The notes under the pieces: model-generated
The model's database searches: none
Told to the model about the DNA's origin: nothing
What the model saw: the letters and a program-made list of their open reading frames with translations, nothing else
Position numbers and translations under genes: made by a program
Shown: positions 9,015 through 18,572 of the stretch, piece after piece
How the letters are laid out: each line of letters starts with the position of its first letter
Position numbering within the stretch: position 1 is the first letter of the stretch
DNA from: CBDBBY01 sp965203795
Lineage (GTDB): Bacteria > Pseudomonadota > Alphaproteobacteria > Rhodobacterales > Rhodobacteraceae
Length of the DNA stretch: 64,000 nucleotides
NCBI GenBank assembly: GCA_965203795.1
Contig: OZ241915.1
Span: forward strand, 682,001 to 746,000
Direction: 5' to 3'

Positions 9015-10019
9015 ATGACGCCTCCGGTCTATGTGGATTTCCTGAACCGGTTCGACATCGAAGCTCTGGAGTTCTCGGATGGCGAGATTCTGGAGGCGAT
9101 TGAGGCGGGGCTTTCCATGCAGGGGCGTGGCGAAGCCGCCATTGAGCCGCGCACCCACATCCGGCCCCGCTCAGGCGCCGAAGGCCATTTCAACGTCCTG
9201 CGGGGATGGATCGGCGGCAGGATCGGACTGGCAGGGACCAAGGTCGTCGGCGACTTCGTCCGCAACTACGAGGAGGATCGCCCGTCAGAGTACGGCCTGC
9301 TGTCGCTCTTCGACGACCGGCACGGCGCTCCGATGGCGATACTGGACGCGACCGGGATCACCGAGATGAGGACCGGAGCGATGACGGCGGTCGGAGCGAA
9401 GCATCTGGCGCCGCCCGGCCCGAAGGTGCTCGGCCACATCGGCGCGCGTGGCACCGCCTACTGGAACGTGCGGCTGATCGCCGGCCTGTTCGATCTCGAC
9501 GAAATCAGGGTGCATTCCCGCCGGGCGGAAAGCCGCGCGGCCTTCGCCGAAATGCTGGAGGCCGATCTGGGACGTCCGATCACGGTCTGCGACAACTGGA
9601 AGGATTGCGTCGAGGGCGCCGATATCGTCGTCGAGGCGAGCAGGCTCTCGAGGCCCGAGCCGCTTCTGAAGACGGAATGGATACGCCGCGGAGCGCTGGT
9701 TGTTCCCTACGGAACCATGTCGGCGGTCGAAATCGAGCTGACCGACATAATGGACAAGTTCGTGATGGACGACTGGGGCCAGGCGCATGGGACTTTCGGG
9801 GCGCTTCGCGAGCATGTCGACACCGGCCGCCTGACCGCAGAGACGCTGCACGCCGAGCTCTGCGAGATCGTAGCGGGGCTGAAGCCGGGGCGCGAAAGCC
9901 CCGACGAAACCATTCTGTTCTGGCACCGCGGGCTTTCGCTGTCGGACATCGCGCTCGGGCACGCCATGCTGGCCAAGGCGAAAGCATTGGGAATCGGCCA
10001 AAGGCTCCGCTTCCATTGA
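9015..10019 (+). CDS. Ornithine cyclodeaminase/mu-crystallin family protein, divergent
   Basis: This 334-residue protein has the two-lobed OCD/mu-crystallin shape. AGTKVVGDF carries the lysine (Lys76) equivalent to the substrate-binding lysine of OCD, and MRTGAMTAVGAKHLAP is the family signature before the Rossmann domain. The dinucleotide loop is unusual: the common GxGxQA is GARGTA here (143-148). The usual GADxPGKxEL stretch, which carries the catalytic Asp of true ornithine cyclodeaminase, reads GTMSAVEIEL with no Asp. It is therefore probably an imine reductase, dehydrogenase or another activity rather than a cyclodeaminase. It lies in line with hutIHU and overlaps the following HAL-like gene by 4 bases, implying a joint job. 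Confidence 0.8.
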   Translation: MTPPVYVDFLNRFDIEALEFSDGEILEAIEAGLSMQGRGEAAIEPRTHIRPRSGAEGHFNVLRGWIGGRIGLAGTKVVGDFVRNYEEDRPSEYGLLSLFDDRHGAPMAILDATGITEMRTGAMTAVGAKHLAPPGPKVLGHIGARGTAYWNVRLIAGLFDLDEIRVHSRRAESRAAFAEMLEADLGRPITVCDNWKDCVEGADIVVEASRLSRPEPLLKTEWIRRGALVVPYGTMSAVEIELTDIMDKFVMDDWGQAHGTFGALREHVDTGRLTAETLHAELCEIVAGLKPGRESPDETILFWHRGLSLSDIALGHAMLAKAKALGIGQRLRFH

Positions 10020-11506
10020 TCAAACTAGACCCGGACGCGCGGATAGGAATCGGCGAGTTCGCCGCATGCGTTCACGGGCGCCGAAGGGTTGATGTTGACA
10101 AGCGGACGAAAGCGTCCCTTCGCGCGGCCCGCAAAATCGTAGATGCGCGGCTTGCGGACGGCGCCCCCGTTTACGGACTCAACACCGCGCTGGGCGTGAA
10201 GCTGGGCCACCGGCTGGACTCCAAGGAAATCGAATCGTTCCAGCGCCAGATCCTGGTCGCGCGGGCATGCGCGGCCGGGCCGCCGCTGTCCGAAGACCAA
10301 TCCCGCGCAGCCGTGCTCGCAAGGATCATCGGCTTGGCACGGGGAGCTTCGGGGATCTCGCTCGGGACGTTCGAGCGCTTGGTGGAATTCCACAATGCGG
10401 GCTTGGCGCCTGTAGTCCCTTCGCTCGGTTCGATCGGGGCCGGCGATCTCGTCCAGAACGCCCATTTGGCCCTGCCGCTGGTCGGGGAAGGCGAGGCGTG
10501 GGCCGACGGAGCGCGCGTTCCCGCCGATGTCGCGCTTCGGATGAAAGGGCTTGAACCGGCGAGGCTCGCGGCGAAGGACGCGATGGCGCTGATCAACCAC
10601 AGCTGCTTGAGCTCGGCCGTCGCCGCCTTGGCGCTGCATGAAACCCGGCGCTGCCTGTGCGCGGCGCTATGCGCCGCCGCACTCTCCTTCGAGGCGTACG
10701 GCGGCAACCGCCGGATATTTCGTCCGGGCCTTCAGTCGCTCCGGCCGGCCGAAGGGCAGGAGGCCGTGGCCCGCTGGTTCGAATCTGCCCTGTCCGATTC
10801 CGAAGTCGAGGCCGTCGGCATTCAGGATCCGCTTTCGTTCCGGCTGATCGCTCCGGTTTACGGCACCGCTTTGCACGCCTTCGAGATCGCTGTCTCGGCG
10901 GCGGAAACCGAACTGAATTCGTCCGCGGACAGTCCTGCCGTGCTCGCGGGCGAAGGAACGATCGACTCGTCGCCGAACTTTTACAATCCGCAACTGGCGC
11001 ACGCGCTGCGGTCGCTTCGCATGGCACTGGCCGATTGCGCCCACAGCGGCGTCCTTCGAATCCAGAAGCTGATGGCGCCGGGACATCCGCATTTGCCGAG
11101 GGCGCTGTCGCCGGAGGGAGGCGCCTCGGCCGGGCTCGTTCCCCTGCAGAAAACCGCGAACGCGGCGCTGGCGGAAATCCAGCTGGAGGCGCAGTCTGCG
11201 GTTGTCGCCCTTCCGCCGGTCAGCGAAGCGGTTGAGGATATGGCGACGCTTTCAATGCAGCATGCGGACCGGCTCGGCAGAGCTTTGGAACCCTTCAGGC
11301 TGATCGCCGGAATCGAGGCGCTCGCAGGCGCGCAGGCGGCGGACTTCTGCGGCGGCGGGCTGTCCGCGTTCGGAACCGCCCTCAGGGACAGGATAAGGTC
11401 CGACGTTCCGCGCCTTGCCGAGGACCGGGCGCTCGGAGTAGACATCCGCGCTGCGGAGGAAGCCTTGCTGGCGTTCGCGGACCGTCAGGACCTGCCTTCG
11501 ATCTGA
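10016..11506 (+). CDS. HAL/PAL-family protein lacking the MIO serine
   Basis: A second aromatic amino-acid lyase homologue (496 residues), clearly diverged from hutH. It keeps YGLNTALG with the catalytic Tyr53, INHS, QDPLSFR, a DSP/SSPNF region in place of DNP/SGGNF, and the final VSEAVEDMA acidic motif. The MIO triad is broken: where HAL has GSVGASGDL it has GSIGAGDL (138-145), one codon shorter and without the serine. The autocatalytic methylidene-imidazolone therefore cannot form in the known way. The frame is intact, so this is not a recent pseudogene. The start is a TTG at 10016 inside the stop of the OCD-like gene (TTGA overlap). The function is unknown; it may be a lyase with another mechanism, or a binding protein. 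Confidence 0.75.
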   Translation: MIKLDPDARIGIGEFAACVHGRRRVDVDKRTKASLRAARKIVDARLADGAPVYGLNTALGVKLGHRLDSKEIESFQRQILVARACAAGPPLSEDQSRAAVLARIIGLARGASGISLGTFERLVEFHNAGLAPVVPSLGSIGAGDLVQNAHLALPLVGEGEAWADGARVPADVALRMKGLEPARLAAKDAMALINHSCLSSAVAALALHETRRCLCAALCAAALSFEAYGGNRRIFRPGLQSLRPAEGQEAVARWFESALSDSEVEAVGIQDPLSFRLIAPVYGTALHAFEIAVSAAETELNSSADSPAVLAGEGTIDSSPNFYNPQLAHALRSLRMALADCAHSGVLRIQKLMAPGHPHLPRALSPEGGASAGLVPLQKTANAALAEIQLEAQSAVVALPPVSEAVEDMATLSMQHADRLGRALEPFRLIAGIEALAGAQAADFCGGGLSAFGTALRDRIRSDVPRLAEDRALGVDIRAAEEALLAFADRQDLPSI

Positions 11507-11573
11507 TGCTCTGCCTGTGCAGGGCAATTCCTTGCCGAAGAGGGAAGGCGGATCGTTTCCGCGCGCGAGCGGC

Positions 11574-12509
11574 TTATCCGAACGCGCCGTCGGGAAGCTC
11601 GCGCCGGAACGGAGGGTTCGCTCCCACGCGCGTGGACGTGACAGCGGAAACTGCGGCTCCGAGCTCCAGCACGGACACCAGATCGTCTTTCGGGATGTTT
11701 CCGAGGAGGTGCTTCCGAAGCAGGCCCTTCGCATGCAAGCCCGCAAGAATCCCCGCGCTGAACGAATCGCCGGCGCCGACGGTATCCGCCACTGCCACGG
11801 GTTTCGCGGGGACCGAAACTTCCGCTCCGCGCGCATGGGCGGTCGCGCCTTCGGCGCCTCGGGTCACGACCACCAGGCTCGGGCCTTTCGACAGAACGCT
11901 GCGGGCCTCGTCGCGGCCGCTGCCTCCTTCAAGCCAGGACAGGTCCTCGTCTGAAAGCTTCACGATATCGGAAAGACGGAAAAAGCGTTCGATTCTTGAC
12001 CGGTACGCACGCTCGTCCTTCACGAAGCCGGGACGGACGTTGGGGTCGTACATGACAGCGAGCCGTCCGGCTTCCCGCGTCGCCAGCGCTTCGAAGAAGC
12101 TGCCGCAGGGCTCGCTGATCAGGCTGATGCTGCCGAAAAACAGCGCGCAAGCCTCCGCCGGAAGTTCCGGAACGTCGGCCGGATACAGCATCCGGCCAGC
12201 CGTGTTCTCATCGAAGAAGGCGTACTCCGTTTTGCCGTCGGCCATCCGGACGAACGCGAGCGTCGTTGGACGGTCGCTTTCAATGATCAGGCTCGTGGAA
12301 ACGTCGCTGCCCTCCAGAGTCTCCCGGAGCAAGCCGCCGAAGAAGTCGGTGGAGACGCCGCCGAGATAAGCCGTCGGCGCGCCGAGCCTGCCGAGCGCAA
12401 CCGCGGCATTGAAGACCGAGCCGCCCGCGCAGGGAACGAAATTTGGAACCGCGTCGGTGTCGCCGCCCGGGATCATGTCGATCAGGGCCTCTCCGCAACA
12501 GATGATCAT
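11574..12509 (-). CDS. PfkB-family sugar kinase (fructokinase-like)
   Basis: This is an ATP-dependent ribokinase-family sugar kinase of 311 residues. The first signature begins AGGSVFNAAVALGRLG (28-43). DPNVRP (155-160) and EDLSWL are typical of fructokinases, and the second signature DTVGAGDSFSAG (from 242) carries the catalytic base Asp and the anion hole. Fructose to fructose-6-phosphate is the usual activity, but related kinases act on other ketoses or 2-keto-3-deoxygluconate, so the substrate is inferred. It converges on the HAL-like gene with 67 bases between the stops. Confidence 0.85.
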   Translation of the reverse strand: MIICCGEALIDMIPGGDTDAVPNFVPCAGGSVFNAAVALGRLGAPTAYLGGVSTDFFGGLLRETLEGSDVSTSLIIESDRPTTLAFVRMADGKTEYAFFDENTAGRMLYPADVPELPAEACALFFGSISLISEPCGSFFEALATREAGRLAVMYDPNVRPGFVKDERAYRSRIERFFRLSDIVKLSDEDLSWLEGGSGRDEARSVLSKGPSLVVVTRGAEGATAHARGAEVSVPAKPVAVADTVGAGDSFSAGILAGLHAKGLLRKHLLGNIPKDDLVSVLELGAAVSAVTSTRVGANPPFRRELPDGAFG

Positions 12510-12586
12510 GAGCGCCGACGCTCCGGGGTTGGAATTCGAAGCGCCAAATTATTCCTCCAAGGCAAGGAAAGGAAATACGTCCGCCG

Positions 12587-13474
12587 CTATGGGACAGGCC
12601 TTGCGGGCCGCAGCTCTTCGGCGATCTTGCGCGCGATCGGCCTTGCGGCCGCCGCGTCCATGCCCCCCTGCAAGCGCTTGTCGTAGAGCATCCGGAGAAG
12701 CAGCTCGTCGTGGTGGGTGAGCAGCTCGTACTCGCCGTCGTCGTTGAATATCGAAGGCCGGGCTTCGTAGCTGTCGTTGGTCGCGCCGAGGCCCTGCGCG
12801 ATTTCCTCGTGGAAGCACGACAGCCGCTGGCGCTGGGGAAGTTCGGCTCTGATGATCGCGTACGCGCGCGTGATTGAGCTTGGCGGGGACTCGAGGTTGT
12901 AGAAGGTGACTGTGCAGGCGTTCCGAGACGGAATGGTTTCGACATCCCGCAGCACCTGCTGCGGGAGATCGAATTGCGCGGCCACCGGGCTCCCGCTGAA
13001 TTCCTCCCGCTCCCTCTGGTTCAGCACGAACACGAAAAAGGTGGGCGCCTCGTCTTCGAGCGAGATGGGGTGGCGCGTTGCCCGGTTCAGGCGATCGACG
13101 AGGACGGCGACGCTCGCCCGGTCGTTCTCGCGCTCCTGCTCGGGCACGGAGTCTCCGAACCATATCCGCACCCGCACCGGCTGCTCCCATCTTCGGAGAG
13201 GCGCGGGCTCCGGAGCCGACGGCGTTTCCCCCGCCCGCGTTCCGGTTTCAGTGAAAAAGACGACTTGCTCGAAATTCCGCGCGAGATCATCCGCGTCGAA
13301 GCGCACGACATTCCACCAGTAATCGCCTCCGGATTCCGTCGAATCCAATGCATCGTCAGCGTCTGGGCTGCGCTCGACCAGATCGTAAAGCGACGGAATG
13401 GAATCGCATGCGACCACGGGCAACGCCGCCAGCACTGCCGCTACGAGAGGTCGGCCGAGCCGATCAGGTCCCAC
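12587..13474 (-). CDS. DUF2927-domain lipoprotein
   Basis: The C-terminal two thirds matches the DUF2927 pattern that I associate with Rhodobacterales and relatives: SCFHEEIAQGLGATNDS, PSIFNDDGEYELLTHHD and LLRMLYDKRL. The conserved HEE and the His/Asp-rich segment suggest a zinc-protease-like fold, but no activity is established. A short hydrophobic run ends in LPVVAC, a lipobox, so it is probably a lipoprotein. A GTG at 13474 gives a normal N-region (GPDRLGRP) before that run and about 295 residues; the frame is open to 13612, and longer starts would bury the signal. The AT-rich sequence upstream belongs to the island holding the helicase fusion. Confidence 0.7.
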   Translation of the reverse strand: MGPDRLGRPLVAAVLAALPVVACDSIPSLYDLVERSPDADDALDSTESGGDYWWNVVRFDADDLARNFEQVVFFTETGTRAGETPSAPEPAPLRRWEQPVRVRIWFGDSVPEQERENDRASVAVLVDRLNRATRHPISLEDEAPTFFVFVLNQREREEFSGSPVAAQFDLPQQVLRDVETIPSRNACTVTFYNLESPPSSITRAYAIIRAELPQRQRLSCFHEEIAQGLGATNDSYEARPSIFNDDGEYELLTHHDELLLRMLYDKRLQGGMDAAAARPIARKIAEELRPARPVP

Positions 13475-13690
13475 AAACCGTGTCAGATTCCTTGAGTGAG
13501 TTTCTGCTTTCACTATCTGTTCAATCCGAGCTCTCAGGTGGCGGCCGACGGGCTCGGAAGCACTGGCGGCCCAGAACCCACAGACAGCTCGCTTCGAACC
13601 CCAACCGAACATTGATCCGACCTCCTAAAAACCGCCCAAAAAAACAAGAACCACAGACATGTGAGGAATTCGAGCCATCTGAAAGTGGAA

Positions 13691-16600
13691 TTAACTCCTG
13701 GACCAAAGCCAGTCAAGTTCAGAAAACGCGAGTTCTTTGCTGAACGTTTCAATGTTGTCTTGCACATTAAGGATAAGACATCGTTCATCGCCCCCGTTCT
13801 TCGGCCCTCTTAAGCCCCTTCCGATCATCTGGAAATAAAGGTTCGGGCTGTAAACCGGCCGCGCAACGATTATTGAGCGTGTCTTTGGCGCGTCGAAACC
13901 CTCCCGAAACACGCCGTAGTTTACGAGAGCCGTGATCTCGCCTGCGCGGAACCGCTCAACGATCCGGCGCCGTACCGCACGCTCAGTCTTTCCACTGACG
14001 GCGCGCGACTTGACTCCCCGGCGATTCAGAAGCGCGGCCAAGGTTTGCGCGTGGTCCACAGACGTCGCAAATATGAGTGTCGGCCAGTCTGGATCGATGT
14101 GGGTTTTGTAGGCGTCAATGATTCTTCGCGTTCGTTCGACACTGCTGGCGATGCGGGCCTCTACCTGTTCGGGTAGCCATGGGAAATCCCACTTTCGAAG
14201 TTTGCTCCATTCCTCGGGTGTAAAGTAGTCCAACGGGAACGTTTCTCCTTCAATGATTTCGTGATCCGCCTGCGCAAGTACGCCCATTTCTTGAAGTTCT
14301 CGAACAACCGCTTGCGAATCGTCGGATTCAAATGCACCCTCATCCAGCCGATTGCGCCCGTAACGACGAACCAGCCGGTCGGTCTCCGATTCGTTGTGGC
14401 CTCGATACGGAGTAGCAGTCAAACCGAGTAGAAAGGGCTCGTTGACCCTCTGAAAGCGCGTTAGTCCAATATCTTCCATAACCGAAGTGGACGAGGGCGC
14501 GATCGAACGATGCGCCTCGTCGTAGACAACAAGCTTGAAATCCGCCAAAAATTCGTACTGGATCCTTTGGTTAGCAAGCTTGGACTTCAGGGTTTGGATG
14601 GAGGCAACAACGACATGCAAGTCGCTAACTGGCAGCGGTGTCGGTTGCCCGGCCCACAACCGAGAAATTCTCAAAACGGAACTGTCGACGCCGAAACAAG
14701 ACCAAACTTGGTTCCACGCCTCTACCGCTTGCTCGCACAGTTCGTCGCGATCCGCAATCCACAAAATGCCACCTGCAAAGCGTTCGTCGCGCATGGCTTC
14801 AACGATTGCCTGAACCGCTACGCGAGTTTTTCCCGATCCAGTAGGCAAGCTAACCATTCCCCGGCGGGGAGAACTTTCGCCGCCGCCGTTTCCAAGCAGC
14901 ATCTTTATGTTTTTGGCGATCTCGTTTTGATAGGCATGAAGGGCTGGAAGCGTAAGCGGGCCTGATACTTCAAGATAGGGTTCGCGCTTCCTAGCTCTCT
15001 CTCCCGCCCACTCCGAGGAGAAACCAAGAGACTTTACAAACTCGACTGCCCGTCGGGACCCCGCCCAAATACTCGGCGGATCCAGATGGTTCAACGACGA
15101 AGCGAATTCCTTAAGCGCACCAGTGTGCCAGTTCGCAATGGCGGCGTCGGCAATATCGAGATCTGACAATTCAATCCCGTCATGCTCCTCTACCGCCAAA
15201 TACGAATCGGGAAGGCGTTCGCGCAACTGTTGCTCCCCAACGGCCTTCAGCAATCTTTCTGAATCTGTAGCACATTTCTTTATGTCTTCACGCAAACGCT
15301 CAATTTTATCAGCCGTACGATACAGTAAAATCTCTACAAGTTCCCGGGCTCCAAGGTCCAAATTCAACGCTCTTGACACGGCGTTGAGTTCATATTGTTC
15401 GGATTCACCGGCGGCTTGGGCGAGAAAAACGTTTTGCGCGTGTTTCACGCAAGTTAAGGACCGCCCTAAAGAACGGATACTCTCGCAACGTACAAGCTGG
15501 CACATGACTAAATCGGGAGAAAGATGGCGCCTAAGTCCCGGCCAGACGTCGCAAAGCGGTATTGGATCCTCGTCACCAATGATCTCGGGAATTGCGCCAA
15601 GAAATTCGCTAGGTTCGGCCAAATTGAAGGAACGTTTGATCTTATCTCCCAAAGGAAGGTCTAATAAATGCCGCAGTGCAAAAATATCAATTGGCTCCGG
15701 CCCCATCGCGTCCTGAATAGGAACGATGCCATTAGACGTATTGATCCTTCCATAATTGCGTAACATAAAGATTTCAAATGATTCGGATGGCATTCTTGGA
15801 TAGGACCTCTTGTTCGACCCGGTGTGCTCCAAGGTCCACGTTTTGAATATTGATTCAGAATTCAATAGCTGACTGGAAATTTGCATAGCTCCTACGTCGG
15901 ATAGGTCCGATAGTACCTGTAGCGGTCCAAGACCTTTAGCCGATTCAAATTTTAGGTAATTCCTTTCGGGAACATGGGGAAGGTTCGGAAGTTTGCGAAA
16001 CTCTGCCCGTTTAGCTTCTAAAAATTCTTGAAATTTCGGCTCAACCGAGAAATCTCGATTGGGTTGTGGTTGCTCGCATGCGCCAAGTAGATTAAGCAAT
16101 TCTCGATCGGATTCGTGAAATGCAAGATCAATCGTCTGCTCGCGGTCTCTGCTTCCGTCTTCGGGAGCTATTGTTCCTGGAAGTAAAACGGAGTAAAGAT
16201 TCCGCCAGTCGCCTCCTAATGATCTGACCATTAGATTGCGTGGCCAAATGGCTCCTTCCTTTCTATTGTATTTTAGTTCACCGATGACTTTGTATGCATC
16301 GTGAGGGGATAGCGTTCGTGAAATGCGCCAAAACTCATGAAAATCCGTTTCCGGGGAATCTGGAAAGTTGTCGGGTAGTAACATTCGCCTAGCCAAACCC
16401 CTAAAGATGCGTTCGTCAGAAGGTTCGGATATCCCAAGCTTTCGAAGTGCTACAACCGTTTCGCCGTCTGCGGATAGAATAGGATGTATGTATGAGCCTG
16501 AGCCAAGCTCCTGATCGTCCACCATATAGTTTGGTAGAAAAATTTCTTCAGGTTCAAGAGATCTGCTGAGTCCGCGTGAATCGACAAGAAATTCTCCCAA

Positions 16601-18157
16601 TACTTTTTTTGACCTCAGGTGCTCTGGGATAAGTGCCGCAACTTCAATTGCCGCCTTGGACGCGCTGATCCGTTCTTCAATTGTGCCGCCGTCTAGTAGA
16701 GCGCCGAACCACTGTGCAATGCTCCGTCTGGGCGCACTGGTGTCAAACAATCGATCAATTACGGCAAGCCTGTTACGAGACAGCGCACTATTGTGAAGCC
16801 AATCTTGTGGCCCTTTTGAGTATGATGACCAACTATCAAAGGGTCGAAGGTCCAAACCGCGATCGGGAGTTAGGTCGCTTGGCGGATAGGAGATATCGTC
16901 TCGATTCCGTAGCGTTCCGCGTTGATCTGGGACGACCTTGCTATCCCTGAGATTGCGAAAAATCTCACTCCTCAGAAGTTCGGCGTGCTCAGAGTCTCCT
17001 GACTCTCGCCGCCGCGGCAGCGCATCCAAATGTTGTGCAGGATCTCTTTCTGTCGAAAGGTTTGTAATCGTATTTGCAATATTCCGTGCGGCAACTCGAA
17101 TTAGCTCTGCATTGTAAACGCCGGGTAGCAAGTTTTGCCGGTCTTCATTGGTTTTCCAAGGTGCATTGAGAATTCCCGCTACGAGGCTCGCGGTTTTCGT
17201 TGGAAAATAGGCCCAGAAAAACCCAGATCCGCTCAAGCTGTTTAGAGGAACAGCCCAAGAAATTGAAACCTCTTCTCTATCGTCTAGCGTTCTACTGTCT
17301 TCTTTGGCTTCGTTAGACAGGCGATGCTTCCACTTGTAACGCATCCATGTGGATTCGTCCTGACCATCCAAGAGTCGAATTCTTCCTGCCTTGCGCTTTC
17401 GACGTATATGACGCTGATGTTCCGACTGATTATTCAAGAGTGTCAAGTTTCGAACATGATCGACAAACAAGAGGAAAGAAGATGGAAAATTCTTCAATTG
17501 CGTTGACAGGTCATTGTAAACGCCGTTGGTCAGTTGCAATCGAACAATATTATCTGCCCAGTTAGCAATCCTTCGAAGCCGTTCGTCCTCCTCGAATTCT
17601 GGATGAGGATCGATTGGTTCGGGTTGACGCAATGCAGGGAAACCAAGAGATTTGCTGAAGTTGCCGATCTTCTCAGTTATCCGGTCGGCAGCGTATTGTT
17701 TGCTAAACCTTAAGGATCCCGAGCGACTAAAAAATTCGACTTGGTCTGAAACGCCAAGCATTGACTTGAAGCCCAGCCCGAAACGGCCGATTTCGTTCGT
17801 GTCCCGCTTCGGTGATAAGTGAGCGGACATTAGTGCACGGACGCCGTCTTCGTTGAGTGGGTGTCCGTCATCAGCGCAATAAAGGAAATGCTTGTTCAGG
17901 TGAACCTGAATTCGGCCCGGTTGTGATTTTAAGGAGAGGGCATCGGCGCTGTTTTGAATAAGTTCGAACAGTTGTCGATGTGCATACCCGCCACGTGCCG
18001 TGTCATGTTCGTGATTTGCATGTTCGCGAATCAGATTCGGCTGTACTTGGTAAGCCTCTAAAGTCCTGTCGGACTCGTTAGAAATGAACTGGCCTAGTGC
18101 GCAGTTCCGACCGGGCCATTCTCGATACCGCGCACTTACCGTAGGTTTTCTTTTCAC
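13691..18157 (-). CDS. GHKL-ATPase (sacsin-like)/SF2-helicase fusion, candidate defence protein
   Basis: One 1488-residue protein with two ATPase modules. The N-terminus is a GHKL/Hsp90-type ATPase of the sacsin/NO VEIN kind: N-box ELIQNSADA (65-73), DDGHP (96-100) and GRFGLGFKS (124-132). The C-terminal 430 residues are a superfamily 2 helicase: Walker A PTGSGKT near 1104, DEAH box YDEAH near 1212, GLTATPYRG near 1246 and QMIGRGLRG near 1440. The middle 700 residues match nothing I recognise. The start is a GTG. Codons and flanks are visibly richer in A and T than neighbouring genes, and no partner gene lies beside it, so it looks like a transferred single-gene insertion. Known anti-phage proteins combine such modules, so a defence role is a reasonable inference, but I cannot match it to a named system. 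Confidence 0.75.
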   Translation of the reverse strand: MKRKPTVSARYREWPGRNCALGQFISNESDRTLEAYQVQPNLIREHANHEHDTARGGYAHRQLFELIQNSADALSLKSQPGRIQVHLNKHFLYCADDGHPLNEDGVRALMSAHLSPKRDTNEIGRFGLGFKSMLGVSDQVEFFSRSGSLRFSKQYAADRITEKIGNFSKSLGFPALRQPEPIDPHPEFEEDERLRRIANWADNIVRLQLTNGVYNDLSTQLKNFPSSFLLFVDHVRNLTLLNNQSEHQRHIRRKRKAGRIRLLDGQDESTWMRYKWKHRLSNEAKEDSRTLDDREEVSISWAVPLNSLSGSGFFWAYFPTKTASLVAGILNAPWKTNEDRQNLLPGVYNAELIRVAARNIANTITNLSTERDPAQHLDALPRRRESGDSEHAELLRSEIFRNLRDSKVVPDQRGTLRNRDDISYPPSDLTPDRGLDLRPFDSWSSYSKGPQDWLHNSALSRNRLAVIDRLFDTSAPRRSIAQWFGALLDGGTIEERISASKAAIEVAALIPEHLRSKKVLGEFLVDSRGLSRSLEPEEIFLPNYMVDDQELGSGSYIHPILSADGETVVALRKLGISEPSDERIFRGLARRMLLPDNFPDSPETDFHEFWRISRTLSPHDAYKVIGELKYNRKEGAIWPRNLMVRSLGGDWRNLYSVLLPGTIAPEDGSRDREQTIDLAFHESDRELLNLLGACEQPQPNRDFSVEPKFQEFLEAKRAEFRKLPNLPHVPERNYLKFESAKGLGPLQVLSDLSDVGAMQISSQLLNSESIFKTWTLEHTGSNKRSYPRMPSESFEIFMLRNYGRINTSNGIVPIQDAMGPEPIDIFALRHLLDLPLGDKIKRSFNLAEPSEFLGAIPEIIGDEDPIPLCDVWPGLRRHLSPDLVMCQLVRCESIRSLGRSLTCVKHAQNVFLAQAAGESEQYELNAVSRALNLDLGARELVEILLYRTADKIERLREDIKKCATDSERLLKAVGEQQLRERLPDSYLAVEEHDGIELSDLDIADAAIANWHTGALKEFASSLNHLDPPSIWAGSRRAVEFVKSLGFSSEWAGERARKREPYLEVSGPLTLPALHAYQNEIAKNIKMLLGNGGGESSPRRGMVSLPTGSGKTRVAVQAIVEAMRDERFAGGILWIADRDELCEQAVEAWNQVWSCFGVDSSVLRISRLWAGQPTPLPVSDLHVVVASIQTLKSKLANQRIQYEFLADFKLVVYDEAHRSIAPSSTSVMEDIGLTRFQRVNEPFLLGLTATPYRGHNESETDRLVRRYGRNRLDEGAFESDDSQAVVRELQEMGVLAQADHEIIEGETFPLDYFTPEEWSKLRKWDFPWLPEQVEARIASSVERTRRIIDAYKTHIDPDWPTLIFATSVDHAQTLAALLNRRGVKSRAVSGKTERAVRRRIVERFRAGEITALVNYGVFREGFDAPKTRSIIVARPVYSPNLYFQMIGRGLRGPKNGGDERCLILNVQDNIETFSKELAFSELDWLWSRS

Positions 18158-18572
18158 AGCAATTCATGCTCAGCTGATTTGAAGTGTTGGTGCTAGAAGC
18201 AAACTCAGGTTAGCAAGCTTGGGCTAGGTTACCAGACAGCGCAGGTTGGATTCAACCCTCTCTCAGTGAAATTTTCGCCGAAGTTTCACGGTATATGGAT
18301 TGGCTTGGCGTTAACCGATGCCGTTGCCCAAGGTGTTCTATCAGTGGTTCATCATGTTGTGATTCGAATGATACGTTGCCAGAATGCTCGTGGAAGTCGA
18401 GGTAGCTCACGCAGGTGAGGATTGTGGCAATTTCGAAGGTCTGACCGGTTTCAACGTGACGACAGTACCGTACAATACGCCCTGCGGACTCAGGGAATCA
18501 AGGGAGTTGGATCCGGCGCAGCCGTTGATATGCGTACTTCGACGCAGCCTGATTTTTGGAGTCCAGAACGTT
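18158..18572. other. AT-richer intergenic stretch, no gene seen
   Basis: These 415 bases lie between the start of the helicase fusion and the end of rluB. They keep the lower GC of the island for most of their length and should contain the promoter of the big gene. I looked for a tRNA that could have served as an integration site and found no convincing T-arm or cloverleaf. Short open frames on both strands resemble nothing known. Confidence 0.4.

Noticed and set aside
9206..10015. Apparent 270-residue N-terminal extension of the HAL-like gene
   Set aside because: It runs through the OCD-like gene in another frame and is Arg/Gly-rich shadow sequence; homology starts at 10016.
18158..18572. 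Possible tRNA as integration site of the helicase island
   Set aside because: GGTTGGATTCAACCC resembles a T-arm but lacks the GTTCGA core, and no acceptor or anticodon stem can be paired around it.
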